DNA of 7,687 bases from assembly GCA_026193675.1 (NCBI GenBank), contig JAPHSO010000372.1, positions 1 through 7,687 of the forward strand. Reading direction: 5' to 3'. Source of the stretch: Gammaproteobacteria bacterium (GTDB lineage Bacteria; Pseudomonadota; Gammaproteobacteria; Thiohalomonadales; Thiohalomonadaceae). Shown piece by piece: positions 5,708-7,687 of this stretch (its first letter is position 1; every line of letters starts with the position of its first letter). The translations under genes and the position numbers were made by a program. Below the pieces are notes generated by a model that made no database searches, was not told the DNA's origin, and saw only the letters and a list, made by a program, of their open reading frames with translations.

Positions 5708-7354
5708 CTAGTTAACCTGTCTGCGTGAATGGGTGATGCTGAAGCTGAGAAGCAGTACCGGGATCAGTCCTGCGGCGATGATCATGAGCGCAGCCGTTGA
5801 TGAGTCGGCCAGGCGCTCATCGGATGCAAGCTCAAAGGCGCGTACTGCAAGGGTGTTGAAGTTAAATGGACGCAATACCAGGGTTGCTGGGAGCTCCTTC
5901 ATCACATCAACAAAAACCAGTAGCAGGGCAGTCAGCAGAGTGCCGCGCATCATCGGCAGATGGATTTTAAATAGAATGGTTCTGGAATTAGCTCCTAGTG
6001 AACGGGCCGCCTCATCCATGTTGGGTCTGATTTTACTCAGTCCCGACTCAACGGTCTGTAGTGAGACCGATAGAAAACGTACCAGATAGCCGAAGATCAG
6101 TGCGACCAACGTACCGCTCAGGATAAGGCCGGTAGAGATGTCGAACTGGCTTCTCATCCACCCATCAAGGGTGTTGTCGAGCCAGGCAAACGGGATGATC
6201 ACACCGATAGCGATTACTGTGCCAGGAATCGCATAGCCCAATCCAGCAATACGCACTGCCGCGGTGGAGAGTGGCTGTCTCTGAATCCGCAGACCGTATG
6301 CGAGTAGCAGCGCAATAATCAGTGCCAGTAGTGCGGTGGTGGCAGCAAGTAGCAGGCTGTTGCTGACCAGTCGGTAGAACTCTTCATTGACCATCTCTTG
6401 CCAGGTTTCGAGTGCCCAGTAACCCAGCTGAGTCGCGGGAACGATGAATCCTAAAAGGAGTGGTATCAAACATAACAGCATAGCGCTCCACCTTTTCCAG
6501 CCAAGCAGTTTATAGGCAGAGAGGGGGCGGTAGGCACTGGCACTGGTGTGATGATAGCGAGCTTTACGTCGAGAGAATTTCTCAACGATGAGAAGAATAA
6601 ACAGGAAGCTCAGCAACAGCGCAGCAAGTTGTGAGGCAGAGGTGGCATCACCCAAACCAAACCAGGTTCGGAAGATGCCGGTGGTAAATGTGCTGACACC
6701 AAAATATTGAACGGTGCCATAGTCGGCCAGAGTCTCCATCAATACCAGTGATACCCCCGCGATAATAGCAGGGCGGGCGAGTGGCAGGGCAATCCGTCTG
6801 AATCCGCGCCAGGGGCCGTCCCCAAGACTACGACTAACCTCCAGTACCGTTACCGATTGTTCTAGAAATGCGGCACGAGCAAGTAGGTAGACGTAGGGAT
6901 AGAGCACCAGCGAAAGCATGGTAATAGCCCCACCTATTGAGCGCAGTTCTGGAAACCAGTAGTCACCGTACCCCCAACCTGTCCACTCTCTTAAGGTGGT
7001 TTGAATGGGGCCGGCAAAATCGAAGATTCCCGTATAGGTGTAGGCGATGATATAGGCCGGCATCGCCAGTGGCAGCAGTAGCGCCCATTCAAAAATTTTT
7101 CGACCTGGAAAATGACACATGGTGGTCAGCCAGGCTGTTGAGGTGCCGATCAACAGAGTACCCACCATCACACCAGTTGCCAGAATCAGTGAGTTGGATA
7201 TGTATTCTGATAGTACAGTCTCTACAAGATGGTCCCATGTTGGGCTTGCCGGCATGAAAAGTGATGCAACAATAACCAGCACGGGGAGCGCCAGCAGCAG
7301 GGCAATGGATGTGGATAGCCATTGCCAGCGGCTTAAGCGCAGTAGGTTAACCAT
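5708..7354 (-). CDS. fbpB: Ferric iron ABC importer, fused two-domain permease FbpB
   Basis: FbpB is the inner-membrane channel of the Fe(III) importer, with two permease domains in one chain of 548 residues and about 12 membrane helices. Each half ends with an EAA loop that docks onto FbpC: EVSRSLGDGPWRGFRRIALP at about 172-191 and EAARSLGANSRTILFKIHLP at about 448-467. Family stretches include PLAMPAYIIAYTYTGIFDFA, LADYGTVQYFGVSTFTTGIF and ELPATLVLRPFNFNTLAVRA. The frame extends to a GTG at 7432, 7 bases from the fbpA stop, adding 26 polar residues. I prefer the ATG at 7354 because AGAGG lies 10 bases upstream of it, the GTG has only a weak GGA, and MVNLLRLSRWQWL gives the usual short lead-in to helix 1. 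The start is uncertain; the identity is not. fbpC follows immediately. Confidence 0.92.
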   Translation of the reverse strand: MVNLLRLSRWQWLSTSIALLLALPVLVIVASLFMPASPTWDHLVETVLSEYISNSLILATGVMVGTLLIGTSTAWLTTMCHFPGRKIFEWALLLPLAMPAYIIAYTYTGIFDFAGPIQTTLREWTGWGYGDYWFPELRSIGGAITMLSLVLYPYVYLLARAAFLEQSVTVLEVSRSLGDGPWRGFRRIALPLARPAIIAGVSLVLMETLADYGTVQYFGVSTFTTGIFRTWFGLGDATSASQLAALLLSFLFILLIVEKFSRRKARYHHTSASAYRPLSAYKLLGWKRWSAMLLCLIPLLLGFIVPATQLGYWALETWQEMVNEEFYRLVSNSLLLAATTALLALIIALLLAYGLRIQRQPLSTAAVRIAGLGYAIPGTVIAIGVIIPFAWLDNTLDGWMRSQFDISTGLILSGTLVALIFGYLVRFLSVSLQTVESGLSKIRPNMDEAARSLGANSRTILFKIHLPMMRGTLLTALLLVFVDVMKELPATLVLRPFNFNTLAVRAFELASDERLADSSTAALMIIAAGLIPVLLLSFSITHSRRQVN

Positions 7355-7439
7355 GCTCCTCAAACCTCTTTGGAGAGAAGCGTTTATATGGTCCCCAACA
7401 CTGTTAGAGGAGTTGATGACTGTAGTGCTCACCGAACTG

Positions 7440-7687
7440 CTATTTCCAGCCTGCTCTATCCATCAGCATCACTGCCTGCGGATTGTTTTGACCGAGAATA
7501 GAGAGATTCATCGTATCTGCCTTGAATGATCCCCAGGATTGGAGCGTGGCAGAGATGGCTGCCCCCTCTTTAACGGGATACTCGTAATTCTTCTCGCCAT
7601 ACCATGCCTGGGCCTCATTGCTAACGAGATACTCAAGTAGCTCAATCGCGGCTGAACGGTTTTTAGAAGCCTTAGTCAGTGCGGCAC
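7440..7687 (-). CDS. fbpA: Ferric iron-binding periplasmic protein FbpA (C-terminal end only)
   Basis: The window edge cuts this gene, leaving the last 81 residues and a TAG stop at 7442-7440. The fragment begins AALTKASKNRSAAIELLEYL and continues with VSNEAQAWYGEKNYEYPVKE. The pattern of KNR, ..LLEYLVS-EAQ.., and the EYPV motif is typical of the C-terminal lobe of Fe(III)-binding solute-binding proteins (FbpA/FutA type). It ends LGQNNPQAVMLMDRAGWK, again as in this family. The iron-ligating tyrosine pair and the signal peptide lie outside the window, so iron binding cannot be checked here. The stop is 85 bases from the preferred fbpB ATG, or 7 from the alternative GTG, in a standard A-B-C operon order. 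Its promoter, where a Fur box would be expected, is beyond the right edge. Confidence 0.9.
   Translation of the reverse strand, partial: AALTKASKNRSAAIELLEYLVSNEAQAWYGEKNYEYPVKEGAAISATLQSWGSFKADTMNLSILGQNNPQAVMLMDRAGWK

Overview
This window looks like an ordinary stretch of chromosome from a gammaproteobacterium. That is an inference from the gene families (CcmA, PurT, an FbpABC-type ferric iron importer, SRAP/YedK, ThpR) and from how closely PurT and CcmA resemble the enterobacterial proteins as I remember them. No species can be named from the sequence alone. I see no insertion sequence, phage gene, CRISPR array, tRNA or rRNA.

Layout, left to right. (1) 1-401, minus: N-terminal part of the haem-exporter ATPase CcmA, cut by the window edge. 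(2) 402-716: gene-free and AT-rich near ccmA. It holds a perfect 9-bp inverted repeat and an FNR-like half-conserved site upstream of ccmA, plus two short hairpins. (3) 717-1475, minus: an unrecognised protein with two membrane segments and a SHOCT-like C-terminal end. (4) 1610-2806, plus: purT, divergent from (3). (5) 2858-4433, plus: a compact run of an SRAP/YedK-type DNA-protein crosslink protein, the RNA 2',3'-cyclic phosphodiesterase ThpR (overlapping by 8 bases) and a small DUF3817-type membrane protein. (6) 4434-4620: convergent gap holding the frameshifted 3' remnant of a response-regulator receiver domain. (7) 4621-7687, minus: a ferric iron ABC import operon in the order fbpA (3' end only), fbpB, fbpC.

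How the genes work together: FbpA captures Fe(III) in the periplasm, FbpB carries it across the inner membrane, and FbpC supplies the ATP hydrolysis. CcmA belongs to the machine that matures c-type cytochromes. PurT performs the formate-dependent third step of purine synthesis. The SRAP and ThpR genes are probably co-translated, but no shared pathway for them is known to me.

The most unusual items are the receiver-domain remnant, the operator-like dyad before ccmA, and the uncharacterised two-helix SHOCT-like protein. I found no convincing evidence for a wholly new multi-gene system.
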